A stretch of DNA of 64,000 nucleotides from Vreelandella sp042466685 (GTDB taxonomy: Bacteria > Pseudomonadota > Gammaproteobacteria > Pseudomonadales > Halomonadaceae), in NCBI RefSeq assembly GCF_042466685.1, contig NZ_CP170448.1, positions 2,790,001 to 2,854,000 on the forward strand, written 5' to 3'. Each line of letters starts with the position of its first letter. Within the stretch, counting starts at the first letter, position 1. Shown here piece by piece: positions 54,459-63,890 of this stretch. Under the pieces are notes generated by a model, which saw nothing but the letters and a program-made list of their open reading frames with translations, was not told the origin of the DNA and searched no databases. A program made the position numbers and the translations under genes.

Positions 54459-56039
54459 ATGTATACCACCAACGCTTCTCGCGGCCTTCCCCGTCACCGT
54501 TCTCGCCACCTCTCCGAACGCTACACCCGCTGGGCCCTGCGTTGCGTGATCGCTGTTCTGGTGATTGCGCTTTTATGGCTGGTGATGGCCTTTCACCTTA
54601 ACGGCCAGTGGATGTTTGCGCTGCTCTTTTTAGTACTAGGCGGCTCGCTAGCCGTTGTATTTACCAAACGCACGTTAATGAGCCATCGCTATATTTTCCC
54701 TGCTGTCGCGGGGCTTGGGGTGTTTGTTATTTTCCCGCTGATTTACACCATTGGCATTAGCTTTAGTAACTACAGCTCTAGCAACCTGCTCTCTGAAGAG
54801 CGTGTCCGCAGTCAACTGTTAAGCCAAACTTATCAGGCGGAAGGAAAGGCGTTTGATCTAACGCTCTACCAGGAGGAAGAGCTGGTGCGACTGTATTTGC
54901 AGAGCGGTGGAGAAAACGATCATGAAAACAAGGTCCAACGTTTTGTTTCCTCCCCGCTCAACCTGGCCAATCAGGAAACCCGCCAAATAGGTATTCAATC
55001 TGTCGATGCACCACCTGCTCAGCAGCCCCTGGGTATGCGTGCCATTATTCAGGTACGTGATTCGCTGCAAGGGCTACGACTGCTTACACCCGGGGGTACT
55101 GAGCTGCGTATGGCGGGATTGCGCCAGTTTGCACCCATGGTGAATCGCTATGAAGCCCGCGACGACGGCTCGCTCTATGACCGCCGCGACGACCGTGTGT
55201 TGATACCTGATCAAACCACCGGTTTCTTTGTCGCCGATAACGGTGAGCAGATTACCCCGGGCTGGCCGGTCAACGTGGGCTTTACCAACTACGCAAAGAT
55301 CTTTACTGATCCGGATATTCGCGGGCCGTTTATGCAGATTTTTGTATGGACCTTTGTGTTTGCCGCGCTAACGGTGGTCTTTACCTTGGCCGTCGGCTTT
55401 GTACTGGCGTCGCTGCTGCAGTGGAACCAGCTTAAAGGCAAAGCCATTTACCGGACGCTGCTGATACTGCCTTACGCCGTTCCTGCGTTTATCTCGATAC
55501 TGATTTTCAAGGGCATGTTTAATCAGCACTTCGGCGAAGTGAATATGATTTTAGATACGCTGTTTGGCATTCGTCCTGAATGGTTTACTGATCCCTGGTT
55601 GGCGCGTTCCATGCTGCTAATTGTGAACACCTGGCTGGGCTACCCTTATATGTTGCTGCTCTGCATGGGGCTCATTCAGGCGATACCTCAGGATCTCTAC
55701 GAAGCCTCTGCCGTCGACGGTGGCGGCCCACTGACCAACCTGTTCAAGATTACGCTGCCGCTGATTATCAAGCCGCTCACGCCGCTACTGATTGCTGCCT
55801 TTGCGTTTAACTTCAATAACTTTGTGCTGATTGCGCTCCTCACGGGAGGCAACCCGGATATTCTTGGCGCGAGTACGCCAGCGGGCACCACCGACCTGCT
55901 GGTGAGCTACACCTACCGCATCGCCTTCCAGGATGCCGGGCAAAACTTTGGGCTGGCAGCCGCTATCGCCACGCTTATTTTCTTATTGGTGGCGGGCATG
56001 TCACTGCTTAATTTGCGCCTTTCCAAGGTTAAGGTTTAG
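54459..56039 (+). CDS. malF: Maltose-type ABC transporter permease, MalF
   Basis: About 526 residues from the ATG at 54459 (AGGA seven bases upstream). The frame is open back to 54285 inside malE, but that part is only the shifted malE sequence. Three N-terminal membrane segments are followed by a large periplasmic region (about 100-280), as in E. coli MalF with its P2 loop, then the permease core. The EAA loop reads YEASAVDGGGPLTNLFKITLPL. It pairs with MalG. Confidence 0.92.
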   Translation: MYTTNASRGLPRHRSRHLSERYTRWALRCVIAVLVIALLWLVMAFHLNGQWMFALLFLVLGGSLAVVFTKRTLMSHRYIFPAVAGLGVFVIFPLIYTIGISFSNYSSSNLLSEERVRSQLLSQTYQAEGKAFDLTLYQEEELVRLYLQSGGENDHENKVQRFVSSPLNLANQETRQIGIQSVDAPPAQQPLGMRAIIQVRDSLQGLRLLTPGGTELRMAGLRQFAPMVNRYEARDDGSLYDRRDDRVLIPDQTTGFFVADNGEQITPGWPVNVGFTNYAKIFTDPDIRGPFMQIFVWTFVFAALTVVFTLAVGFVLASLLQWNQLKGKAIYRTLLILPYAVPAFISILIFKGMFNQHFGEVNMILDTLFGIRPEWFTDPWLARSMLLIVNTWLGYPYMLLLCMGLIQAIPQDLYEASAVDGGGPLTNLFKITLPLIIKPLTPLLIAAFAFNFNNFVLIALLTGGNPDILGASTPAGTTDLLVSYTYRIAFQDAGQNFGLAAAIATLIFLLVAGMSLLNLRLSKVKV

Positions 56040-56049
56040 GAGGTTTCTC

Positions 56050-56940
56050 ATGGCGATGGTTCAACCCCGCTCTATTGGCGCGCGCCGCCTGGGGGCACAC
56101 TTGGCGCTGATCGGCTTTGTGTCGCTGATCGTGTTTCCGCTACTGCTGGTAATCTCTATCTCGTTTCGCGAGGGCAACTTTGCCTCAGGCAGTTTGATAC
56201 CCGAGCGCTTCTCGTTAGAGCACTGGTCGCTGGCGCTGGGTATCCCCTGGGAGCGCCCGGACGGCAGCATCGTCCAGCCGCCCTTCCCAGTGCTGCTGTG
56301 GCTATGGAACTCGATCAAAGTGGCAGTGGTATCATCGGTGTTGATTCTAATGCTGGCGACTACCAGCGCCTACGCCTTTGCCCGTATGCGTTTTAAAGGC
56401 AAAGAGCCCCTGTTAAAGGGCATGCTGATTTTCCAAATGTTTCCAGCAGTGCTCTCGCTGGTGGCGCTCTACGCGCTGTTTGATCGACTAGGACAGTTTG
56501 TGGGCTGGCTGGGGATTAACACTCACGGCGCGCTTATCGTGGCGTCCCTGGGCGCTGTGGCGCTGCATATTTGGACGATCAAAGGCTACTTCGAATCCAT
56601 CGATGGATCGCTGGAAGAGGCTGCAATGGTCGACGGCGCCAGCACCTGGCAGGCGTTTCGCTATATTTTGCTGCCGCTTTCCATCCCTATATTGATGGTC
56701 GTCTTCATTCTGGCGTTTGTGATGAGCATTATGGAGTACCCCATGGCCTCGGTGCTGCTGGTGGATGAGCATAAACTCACCCTGGCCGTCGGGGCTCAGC
56801 AGTACCTTGCCGACCACAACCAGCGCTGGGGCAATTTTGCCGCCGCCGCCGTGCTTTCCGGCCTACCGATTACCGTAGCGTTTTTGATCTGCCAGCGCTG
56901 GATTATTGGTGGTTTAACCGCAGGGGGCGTTAAAGGATAA
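56050..56940 (+). CDS. malG: Maltose-type ABC transporter permease, MalG
   Basis: About 296 residues from the ATG at 56050, which has a strong AGGAGG eight bases upstream beginning at the malF stop. The frame is open further back to 55933 but only as a shadow of malF. Six membrane segments and the EAA loop EEAAMVDGASTWQAFRYILLPL are visible, and the C-terminus WIIGGLTAGGVKG is typical of MalG. No malK ATPase follows; the next gene is trkH. Confidence 0.93.
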   Translation: MAMVQPRSIGARRLGAHLALIGFVSLIVFPLLLVISISFREGNFASGSLIPERFSLEHWSLALGIPWERPDGSIVQPPFPVLLWLWNSIKVAVVSSVLILMLATTSAYAFARMRFKGKEPLLKGMLIFQMFPAVLSLVALYALFDRLGQFVGWLGINTHGALIVASLGAVALHIWTIKGYFESIDGSLEEAAMVDGASTWQAFRYILLPLSIPILMVVFILAFVMSIMEYPMASVLLVDEHKLTLAVGAQQYLADHNQRWGNFAAAAVLSGLPITVAFLICQRWIIGGLTAGGVKG

Positions 56941-57002
56941 ACGCAGTTAAATTTGCCAATAGTCAAATTCACCCTAATAGCGCCTTACTAGGCACTCCTC
57001 CG

Positions 57003-57030
57003 CTCCCAGCAACTCGCTGGGAGTTTTTAT
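57003..57030 (+). terminator. Terminator after malG
   Basis: CTCCCAGC-AACTC-GCTGGGAG forms an 8-bp stem and is followed by TTTTTATTTT. It separates malEFG from the potassium operon. Confidence 0.88.
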
Positions 57031-57114
57031 TTTAATCGGCTTTTTTACAGACTTTTTATACAAGCTCATGGTGTCATAACGGATATTAAGAATACTCAAT
57101 GGCGAGCTGGGCAT

Positions 57115-58605
57115 ATGACTCCATTCACACCATGGTTTTATCGCAGCAGAGATGTGTATCGGCACTGGGCGCCTGTTTTTAAAATCATTTCGATTCTCTG
57201 GATTGTGCTTGCGCTGTTTATGCTGGTGCCTTTCATTGTACTGCTGATCGAACAAGACCCTGACGCGCCCGCCTTCGGTGCTTCCATTCTGATAATACTT
57301 GGCGCCGCGGCGCTAACTTGGCTATTCACCTATCGCGCAGCGCTGGAGCTCAAGCCATGGCAGATGTTTATTCTTACCGCCGCCAGTTGGGTCACCATTA
57401 GCGGTTTTGCCAGCTTGCCGCTAGTACTTGGTGCGCCTCAGTTAACCTTTACCAATGCGGTGTTTGAATCGGTATCGGCGATTACCACAACGGGCTCTAC
57501 CATTCTGGTCGGCATTGAACACTTCTCCGATGGCTTGAAGCTATGGCGAGGGCTAATGCAGTGGATGGGCGGCATCGGCATTATCGTGATGGGCATTGCC
57601 ATTTTGCCGTTTCTTAAAGTTGGCGGTATGCGACTGTTTCACACCGAGTCATCCGACTGGTCGGATAAGGTCATGCCACGCACTGGCGGTATCGCTAAAG
57701 CGACGCTAACGATCTATGTCGGCCTTACGCTATTTGCCATTGGAAGCTATTGGTTTGGCGGCATGACGCTACTGGACGCCACCGTACACGGCATGACATC
57801 CCTCTCCACCGGTGGTTTTGCCAATTCTGATGCCTCCTTTGGCGCCTATAGTGAGCAGCCATGGCTACTCTGGATGGCCAGTTTTTTTATGCTCAGCGGC
57901 GCACTGCCCTTTGTACTGTATATCCGTTTTTTACGCGGGTCGCACAGTGCCCTATGGAAAGATCAGCAGGTACTTGGGCTGTTAAAGCTTCTGATGGCGG
58001 CGATTTTGTTACTTAGTGTCTGGCGCATCACCCAGGGCGACAACTGGTTTGAATCGCTTACCCACGTCACCTTTAACATCATCTCAGTGGTGACCACCAC
58101 GGGCTATGCGTCTGATGACTATACTCAGTGGGGGTCGCTGCCGGTGGTGGCTTTTTTCTACCTCACCTTTGTGGGCGGCTGCAGCGGCTCGACCAGCGGC
58201 GGGATGAAGATATTCCGGTTTCAGATTGCCTCTTTAATGCTGCTTAACCAGTTGCGTTATTTAATCCACGCCAATGGCGTGTTTACCACCCGCTATAACC
58301 AGCAACCTGTAACCAGTGATATTTCGCGCAGCGTGGTAGCTTTCTCGTTCTTCTTCTTTATCACCATAGCAGCCCTCGCGTTGAGCCTTTCAGCCCTGGG
58401 ATTGGACTTAGTCACCGCCCTTTCTGGTGCTGCAACGGCGGTCACCAATGTGGGGCCTGGGTTAGGCGACATCATCGGCCCTTCGGGTAACTTTGCCCCG
58501 CTACCCGACGCAGCGAAGTGGCTGTTATGCATTGGCATGCTGATGGGCCGGTTGGAAATACTCACCGTCGTGGTGTTGCTAACCCCAATGTTCTGGCGGC
58601 GCTAG
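57115..58605 (+). CDS. trkH: Trk-type potassium uptake channel subunit, TrkH
   Basis: A 496-residue membrane protein with about ten to twelve hydrophobic segments arranged as four pore repeats. The selectivity-filter-like loops are ESVSAITTTGSTIL (first), HGMTSLSTGGFANSD (second), ISVVTTTGYASDDY (third) and ATAVTNVGPGLGDI (fourth). GGMKIFRFQI and the C-terminal GRLEILTVVVLLTP are standard TrkH features. The upstream ribosome site is weak. It heads a four-gene run ending with trkA. Confidence 0.93.
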   Translation: MTPFTPWFYRSRDVYRHWAPVFKIISILWIVLALFMLVPFIVLLIEQDPDAPAFGASILIILGAAALTWLFTYRAALELKPWQMFILTAASWVTISGFASLPLVLGAPQLTFTNAVFESVSAITTTGSTILVGIEHFSDGLKLWRGLMQWMGGIGIIVMGIAILPFLKVGGMRLFHTESSDWSDKVMPRTGGIAKATLTIYVGLTLFAIGSYWFGGMTLLDATVHGMTSLSTGGFANSDASFGAYSEQPWLLWMASFFMLSGALPFVLYIRFLRGSHSALWKDQQVLGLLKLLMAAILLLSVWRITQGDNWFESLTHVTFNIISVVTTTGYASDDYTQWGSLPVVAFFYLTFVGGCSGSTSGGMKIFRFQIASLMLLNQLRYLIHANGVFTTRYNQQPVTSDISRSVVAFSFFFFITIAALALSLSALGLDLVTALSGAATAVTNVGPGLGDIIGPSGNFAPLPDAAKWLLCIGMLMGRLEILTVVVLLTPMFWRR

Positions 58606-58632
58606 CCAATCATATTGAAGAGCCATCGTGTC

Positions 58633-59778
58633 ATGACACTTAGAAAATCGATATTCAAACCTGTTGAGCAGTTTGCGATCCAGCTGCGCTTACCCCGTCC
58701 CTCAGAAATTCTGATCGCGCTGGCGAGTACCTTCGTTGCGCTGTTGATCGCCTGGGGCCTTTATACCTGGTTAGCGTTAGCCAATCTTTCACTGATTTTT
58801 CTCACCGCGGTGCTCGTCAGCGCCGTGTTAGCGGGGAGCTACGCGGCGCTGCTCAGTGCTGTACTGGGCTTTCTGACCTTTAATTTTTGCTTCACCGTTC
58901 CGCACTTTTCGTTAGCCGTTGAAGAGCAAGAACAGCTGCTAACCCTGCTGTTCTTTCTATTAGTGGCGCTGGTGGTTGGCAAGCTGGCTGGGGACAGCCG
59001 CCAACGCCTGTTGGAGCTTAGCGCCGCTCGCCTAGCTGAAGAGCAGGAGAGATTGCGCTCAGCGCTGCTATCGTCGGTTTCCCACGACCTGCGTACTCCT
59101 TTAGCGTCGATTATTGGCGCAGCCAGCTCACTGCGCACACTGGATGCACAGCTTAGCCAGCAGGATCGCTTTGCATTATTAGATGGTGTGCTAAGCGAAA
59201 GCGAACGCCTAAACCGCTACATTCAGAATTTGTTGGATATGACCCGATTAGGTCATGGCGACATGAAGATTGAGCGTGACTGGGTCGCCTTTGATGATTT
59301 AGTCACCTCCGCGCTAAAGCGCTTAGGCGGCGCCCTTGAAGACTTTCAGGTAGCCAAAAACTGGCCTAACAATTTACCGCTACTGTACGTTCACCCCGCC
59401 CTGATCGAGCAAGCACTGGTCAACGTACTTGAAAACGCGGCGCGCTTTTCCCCCCTGCATGGCTGTATCACTATTGAGGCCCAGTGTAGCGATGAGAGCA
59501 GCGGCGGAGATCACCCCTTCCTGCAGTTTTCGGTTAGCGACCAAGGCCCTGGCATCCCCGCAGCGCTGCGCGAGCGCGTGTTCGATATGTTCGTCACCGG
59601 TAACGAAGGGGATCGCAGCCTGCACGGCAGCGGCCTGGGGCTAGCAATTTGTCGGGGAATGCTTGGCGCCCACGCGGGTCAAATTCACGCAAGCCCGGGG
59701 CCTGACGGTGTTGGCACCAGGATTACCATGACGCTGCCACTAGCGGCACCCAGCAAAGAGGCCGAGGATGACCACTGA
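58633..59778 (+). CDS. KdpD-like sensor histidine kinase lacking the N-terminal KdpD domains
   Basis: About 381 residues from the ATG at 58633; a TTG at 58615 is possible. Four close membrane segments (about 28-120, DUF4118-like) come first. Then HisKA with the phospho-acceptor histidine in SSVSHDLRTPLASIIG (about 148-163) and HATPase with NVLENAARFSP, VSDQGPGIP and SLHGSGLGLAICRG. The protein is less than half the usual KdpD length: the cytosolic KdpD and Usp-like domains are absent. It lies between trkH and the response regulator. Confidence 0.87.
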   Translation: MTLRKSIFKPVEQFAIQLRLPRPSEILIALASTFVALLIAWGLYTWLALANLSLIFLTAVLVSAVLAGSYAALLSAVLGFLTFNFCFTVPHFSLAVEEQEQLLTLLFFLLVALVVGKLAGDSRQRLLELSAARLAEEQERLRSALLSSVSHDLRTPLASIIGAASSLRTLDAQLSQQDRFALLDGVLSESERLNRYIQNLLDMTRLGHGDMKIERDWVAFDDLVTSALKRLGGALEDFQVAKNWPNNLPLLYVHPALIEQALVNVLENAARFSPLHGCITIEAQCSDESSGGDHPFLQFSVSDQGPGIPAALRERVFDMFVTGNEGDRSLHGSGLGLAICRGMLGAHAGQIHASPGPDGVGTRITMTLPLAAPSKEAEDDH

Positions 59779-60490
59779 TCCAGCGCGCGTCTTAGTAATT
59801 GATGACGAGCCACACATTCGCCACTTTTTACGTATCAGCCTCACTTCTCAAGGCTTTCAGGTGATTGAGGCAGCCAGTGGTCACGAAGGGCTGGAAAAAC
59901 TCAATGCGATGGCCCTCACGCCCAATGCCGACATCGTTCTGCTGGATCTTGGTCTACCGGATATGGATGGACAGCAAGTACTTGATGCGATCCGCCAGCA
60001 CAGCGAGATCCCCGTTATCATTGTGTCAGTGCGGGGTCATGAGACTGAAAAAGTGCGTGCTCTGGATAATGGTGCAAGCGACTACGTCACCAAGCCCTTC
60101 GGCATTCAAGAGTTGCTGGCGCGTATTCGAGCCCTATTAAGGCGGCGCGCCAGCCCAAGCGTTCAGCGTTTCCAACACGGCGGTTTGATTGTCGACCTGG
60201 CCGCTTACCAAGTGAGCTTGCACGGCGAGGCTATTCATCTGACGCCTAAAGAGTTCGCCGTTCTGGCCCAGCTTATTGCCTCCGCTGGGCGTGTGGTCAC
60301 GCAAACGCAGCTATTGCGCCAGGTGTGGGGCCCAACCCACCGGGAAGATACCCACTATTTACGCATCGTGGTGAGCAAGCTGCGTCAAAAACTAGGTGAC
60401 GACCCCCAATCACCGACCCTATTACAAACTGAACCCGGCATCGGTTATCGACTCTTTCTTGAGCCCGACAGTGAGGACAAGACCCTATGA
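59768..60490 (+). CDS. kdpE: OmpR/PhoB-family response regulator, KdpE-like
   Basis: A 240-residue regulator. The receiver domain has VLVIDDEPHIRHFLRISL (8-25), the phospho-acceptor aspartate in DIVLLDLGLPDMDG (about 55-68) and the conserved lysine in YVTKPFGIQELLARI. The C-terminal winged-helix domain (about 140-235) contains HLTPKEFAVLAQL and HYLRIVVSKLRQKL. It overlaps the kinase gene by 11 bases and trkA by 4. It is named by similarity to KdpE; no kdpFABC is present in the window. Confidence 0.88.
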   Translation: MTTDPARVLVIDDEPHIRHFLRISLTSQGFQVIEAASGHEGLEKLNAMALTPNADIVLLDLGLPDMDGQQVLDAIRQHSEIPVIIVSVRGHETEKVRALDNGASDYVTKPFGIQELLARIRALLRRRASPSVQRFQHGGLIVDLAAYQVSLHGEAIHLTPKEFAVLAQLIASAGRVVTQTQLLRQVWGPTHREDTHYLRIVVSKLRQKLGDDPQSPTLLQTEPGIGYRLFLEPDSEDKTL

Positions 60491-61860
60491 AAATCATCAT
60501 TCTCGGCGCCGGTCAGGTCGGCGGCACACTGGCAGAGCACCTCGCCCGTGAGGAGAACGACATCACCGTCGTTGATACTGACGCAAAAAAACTGCGTGAG
60601 CTGCATACCAAAATCGACATCCGCACCGTTACCGGGGCGGGCTCCTACCCCATTGTGCTGCGCCAGGCGGGCTGCGAAGACGCCGATATGTTGATCGCGG
60701 TGACCAGCAGCGACGAGATCAATATGATCGCTTGCCAGGTCGCCCATACGCTGTTTCGCACCCCCACCAAGATTGCCCGGGTGCGCGCCACGGCGTATTT
60801 AACCCGCAAAGGGCTGTTCGCCCACGAAGCGATTCCCATTGATGTGCTGATCAGCCCCGAGCAGGTGGTGACCGACCATGTGCGCCGTCTGATCGAGCAC
60901 CCCGGCGCCCTACAGGTCCTGGAATTTGCTGGTGGGCTGGTACAGTTGGTGGCGGTAAAGGCCTTCTACGGCGGCCCACTGGTAGGCCAGGACTTGGCCT
61001 TTCTACGCCGCCATATGCCCAACGTGGATACCCGCGTGGCGGCGATTTACCGGCGTAATCGAGCGATTATTCCCCGCGGCGATACGGTGATCGAAGCCGA
61101 CGATGAGGTCTTCTTCCTCGCTGCCCGCCGGGATATTCGTGCGGTGATGAGCGAGCTGCGACGAGTCGAACGGGACTTTCGCCGGGTAGTGATCGCCGGG
61201 GGCGGCAATATCGGCGAGCGCCTGGCGGAGCATTTGGAGCATAGCCACCAGGTCAAAATCATCGAACACAGCCTGGAGCGCTGCACCACGCTTTCTGAGC
61301 GCTTGGATCGCACCGTGGTGCTCCATGGCAGCGCCACCAGCAAGCGTTTGTTGGAAGAGGAGAACATCGAAGAGTGCGATATCTTCTGCGCGCTGACCAA
61401 CGACGACGAGGTCAACATTATGTCGTCGCTGCTCGCCAAGCGCTTAGGCGCCAAGAAGGTGCTGACACTGATCAACAACGCCGCCTACGTGGATTTGGTG
61501 CAAGGTGGCGACATCGATATCGCCATTTCACCTCAGCAGGCGACCATCGGCAGCCTACTTACCCATGTGCGCCGGGGCGATATCGTTAACGTTCACTCGC
61601 TGCGCCGGGGTGCCGCCGAGGCCATTGAAGCCATCGCCCACGGTGATAAGCAGTCGTCTAAAGTGGTGGGCCGTACGATTCGCGAGATCGACCTGCCCGA
61701 TGGCACGACCATTGGTGCGATTGTGCGCGGCAAAGAGGTCATGATTGCACACGGCGACGTCAAGGTAGAGAGCGGCGACCACGTGATTCTCTTTGTGGTC
61801 GATAAACGCCGCATTCGCGATGTGGAGCGCCTGTTCCAAGTCGGCTTATCATTCTTTTAA
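60487..61860 (+). CDS. trkA: Trk system NAD-binding regulatory subunit, TrkA
   Basis: A 457-residue peripheral protein that binds NAD and gates TrkH. It has two tandem RCK halves: Rossmann loops ILGAGQVGGTLAEHL (4-18) and IAGGGNIGERLAEHL (about 236-250), each followed by a TrkA-C domain (about 140-220 and 370-455). Length is that of normal TrkA. It starts within the kdpE stop (ATGA). It converges with the anti-sigma gene 30 bases downstream. Confidence 0.94.
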   Translation: MKIIILGAGQVGGTLAEHLAREENDITVVDTDAKKLRELHTKIDIRTVTGAGSYPIVLRQAGCEDADMLIAVTSSDEINMIACQVAHTLFRTPTKIARVRATAYLTRKGLFAHEAIPIDVLISPEQVVTDHVRRLIEHPGALQVLEFAGGLVQLVAVKAFYGGPLVGQDLAFLRRHMPNVDTRVAAIYRRNRAIIPRGDTVIEADDEVFFLAARRDIRAVMSELRRVERDFRRVVIAGGGNIGERLAEHLEHSHQVKIIEHSLERCTTLSERLDRTVVLHGSATSKRLLEEENIEECDIFCALTNDDEVNIMSSLLAKRLGAKKVLTLINNAAYVDLVQGGDIDIAISPQQATIGSLLTHVRRGDIVNVHSLRRGAAEAIEAIAHGDKQSSKVVGRTIREIDLPDGTTIGAIVRGKEVMIAHGDVKVESGDHVILFVVDKRRIRDVERLFQVGLSFF

Positions 61861-61890
61861 AGGCACGCTGAACAGACGCTTTGACGCCGT

Positions 61891-62643
61891 TTAAATCTCG
61901 ACAGCTCGGCCAATAAACTCAATGGGGCCCGTAGGCAAGCCGGTAGCCGAACCGGTTTCGTCTTCCAACGTGAGCTCAAACAGCTGGTTATTTTCCAGCG
62001 GCGGCAATTGGTCTAAGCGCATCCGAATCGGCTGGCCTGGCTCCACTAAACCGAGCGATACAGGCGCCTGCCATTCGTCCGCTTTAGTCCAGAACTCTAG
62101 CGCTTTACCTTCAGGCACTTCGAAGGTACCCAATGGGATCAACTCGATTTCCTGTCGCGATGAAGCCTGCACCACCCAACCCGCTGACTGCGTTTGCGGC
62201 GCCAGCAGCACCACCATGTACTCGGGCGTCGTTGAAATAGTCGGCTCGGTGACTTCATTAGCCAGCATCACCCCCAGCACTAACGCCGCCGCTAAGCCAA
62301 ACCCGGCAGCGCCACGCCAAAGCGGCAAGCTATGCAGCATGCGGCGGGGTCTTGGCGGCATGACGGAGGCAGGTCGAGCACGCTTACCAAGCGCTTCCCG
62401 TGACGCCAGGCTGCGTTCAATTCGCGGCCATAAGTAATCGGAGGGCGTTACCGGATCGGTGATAGCGGTATAGGGCAAGAAACGCTCTTCCCACGCCATC
62501 ACGGCTTTTTGCAACTCGGGTTCATTAGGTAACCGCGCTTCCAGTGCTTTGCGCTGCTCTAGCGACAGCGTGCCCAGCACGTATTCACCTGCCAAGTCAT
62601 GGTCATCGTCGTGTTCTGGTTCGTGCTGACTGGGGCGAGTCAT
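61891..62643 (-). CDS. RskA-type anti-sigma factor
   Basis: About 250 residues from the ATG at 62643, which overlaps the sigma stop (ATGA). A short N-terminal cytoplasmic helix domain (about 15-80, LAGEYVLGTLSLEQRKALEARL) should hold the sigma factor. One membrane segment (about 112-130, GAAGFGLAAALVLGVML) is followed by an anti-sigma-K/RskA C-terminal periplasmic domain with LAPQTQSAGWVVQASS and GKALEFWTKADEW. Topology and gene order fit a membrane anti-sigma factor. Confidence 0.88.
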   Translation of the reverse strand: MTRPSQHEPEHDDDHDLAGEYVLGTLSLEQRKALEARLPNEPELQKAVMAWEERFLPYTAITDPVTPSDYLWPRIERSLASREALGKRARPASVMPPRPRRMLHSLPLWRGAAGFGLAAALVLGVMLANEVTEPTISTTPEYMVVLLAPQTQSAGWVVQASSRQEIELIPLGTFEVPEGKALEFWTKADEWQAPVSLGLVEPGQPIRMRLDQLPPLENNQLFELTLEDETGSATGLPTGPIEFIGRAVEI

Positions 62644-63203
62644 GTCATACACTCCCGTAGGCGCAGCAAACTGCGTTTGATCCAGGCTTTCACGGTGCCT
62701 AGCGGCGCCCCTGTATGCGCTGAAATTTGCGCGTGACTAAGACCATCCACATAGGCGTGAAGTACACAGTTACGCCGCTCTGGTTCAAGTTGTTCTAAAC
62801 AGCTATCCATCCTCTGGCCGGTCTGCCAATCGAAGGCTTCACCGACAACAGAGGCATGCTGGAAATGTTCCGCATCGTCGAGTTCAGTCAGGTCGTGACT
62901 ATCAAAAGTGATTTCACGGTCACGATAACGGATGGCGTTCAGTGCCAAATGACGCGCCACGCTAAATATCCACGCTCGCGCAGATCCCTTGGCGGGATCA
63001 AAACTATCGGCGCGCTGCCAAATATTAAGACAGGCATCGTGGACAATATCCTCGGCCATACCGCGATCTTTAACGATTCTTACCACAACACCTAATAGCC
63101 GGGCACCCTCGTGAACATAGAGCTGGTGCAAGGCGTCATGCTCGCCACGGGCACAGTTGGCTAATGCCGCAGCATGATCAAATTCTGAAGAGTCGTCAGT
63201 CAA
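62640..63203 (-). CDS. ECF sigma factor, SigK/RskA-partner type
   Basis: A 187-residue ECF sigma factor. Region 2 (about 25-90) contains DIVHDACLNIWQRADSFDPAKGSARAW and IFSVARHLALNAIRYRD; region 4 (about 130-185) contains LEPERRNCVLHAYVDGLSHAQISAH and GTVKAWIKRSLLRLREC. It is encoded just ahead of its RskA-like anti-sigma factor with coupled translation. It probably controls genes such as the secreted DUF3455 protein upstream on the same strand. Confidence 0.92.
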   Translation of the reverse strand: MTDDSSEFDHAAALANCARGEHDALHQLYVHEGARLLGVVVRIVKDRGMAEDIVHDACLNIWQRADSFDPAKGSARAWIFSVARHLALNAIRYRDREITFDSHDLTELDDAEHFQHASVVGEAFDWQTGQRMDSCLEQLEPERRNCVLHAYVDGLSHAQISAHTGAPLGTVKAWIKRSLLRLRECMT

Positions 63204-63260
63204 ACCCTAGCTCCCTGGTGACGGCGCCGACGCCAGTCGTCTTTTTCACAGACAGCATAG

Positions 63261-63293
63261 CCGCTGGGGGCTCGACAAACGAGCCCCCAGCGG
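63261..63293 (-). terminator. Strong hairpin between the DUF3455 and sigma genes
   Basis: CCGCTGGGGGCTCG and CGAGCCCCCAGCGG form a perfect 14-bp GC-rich stem with a 5-base loop (ACAAA). There is no T-run on either side, so it may be a partial or Rho-dependent terminator, or an mRNA stabiliser that lowers expression of the sigma gene relative to DUF3455. Confidence 0.65.
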
Positions 63294-63312
63294 AATTAGC
63301 GCTCTCGTCGAC

Positions 63313-63837
63313 TTATTCGGCCGTCCAGAAGATGTAGTCCGCCTGGTAGGTAACAACCGCCGTGGCACCGTCGTGATCCATATCGCAGGCCACGTCCGGG
63401 GCAACGCCACCCTGGGTGTTCAGGCGCTGAATGTAGCTAACGCCGGTCATTGCGCCTTCGCCTTCAGCGGGGTTGGCTTCAACAAGCTGGAGCGGAATAT
63501 TGCCATTACCATTGGCAGCCGTAGCTAGCTGGGTACCGGTAATTTTTGAACCATCCAACGCTTCCCAGGTGGCGGGCGGACCGTAGTAACTGCCAACCTG
63601 GCTGCCGTCGCTACCATTAAGCGCAGCGTGCGGGCCTTTAAAAACCCAAGCCATGGTGTCTTCGTCGTTCATTTCACACATATAAGTGATGGCGCCAACG
63701 CCGACGGTTTCGAGCGCAACGGTGTTGCCGTCCGGTACTTGGACATCCGCAGGCGTCATATCTGCCAGCGCGGCATGACTGAAGGATGCAATCAGAGTGG
63801 CGGCCAGGGTAGCCCGCGTTAGATGATGAATGGTCAT
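63313..63837 (-). CDS. Secreted DUF3455 family protein
   Basis: A 174-residue protein with signal peptide RATLAATLIASFSHAALA (cleavage near residue 25). The mature part has VPDGNTVALETVGVGAITYMCE, AWVFKGPHAALNGSDGSQVGSYYGPPATWEALDGSKITG and VSYIQRLNTQGGVAPDVACD, a layout matching DUF3455; two or more cysteines may form a disulfide. Function is unknown. GGAG lies seven bases before the ATG. It is the nearest gene upstream of the ECF sigma factor and is preceded by an ECF-like promoter. Confidence 0.82.
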   Translation of the reverse strand: MTIHHLTRATLAATLIASFSHAALADMTPADVQVPDGNTVALETVGVGAITYMCEMNDEDTMAWVFKGPHAALNGSDGSQVGSYYGPPATWEALDGSKITGTQLATAANGNGNIPLQLVEANPAEGEGAMTGVSYIQRLNTQGGVAPDVACDMDHDGATAVVTYQADYIFWTAE

Positions 63838-63890
63838 TTTCAGTCTCCTAAAGGTTTATTATCAGCTGCCTTAAATAGCGGCTGTATAGG

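Noticed and set aside
55933..56049. N-terminal extension of MalG into malF
   Set aside because: It is a shifted malF frame. A strong AGGAGG positions the start at 56050.
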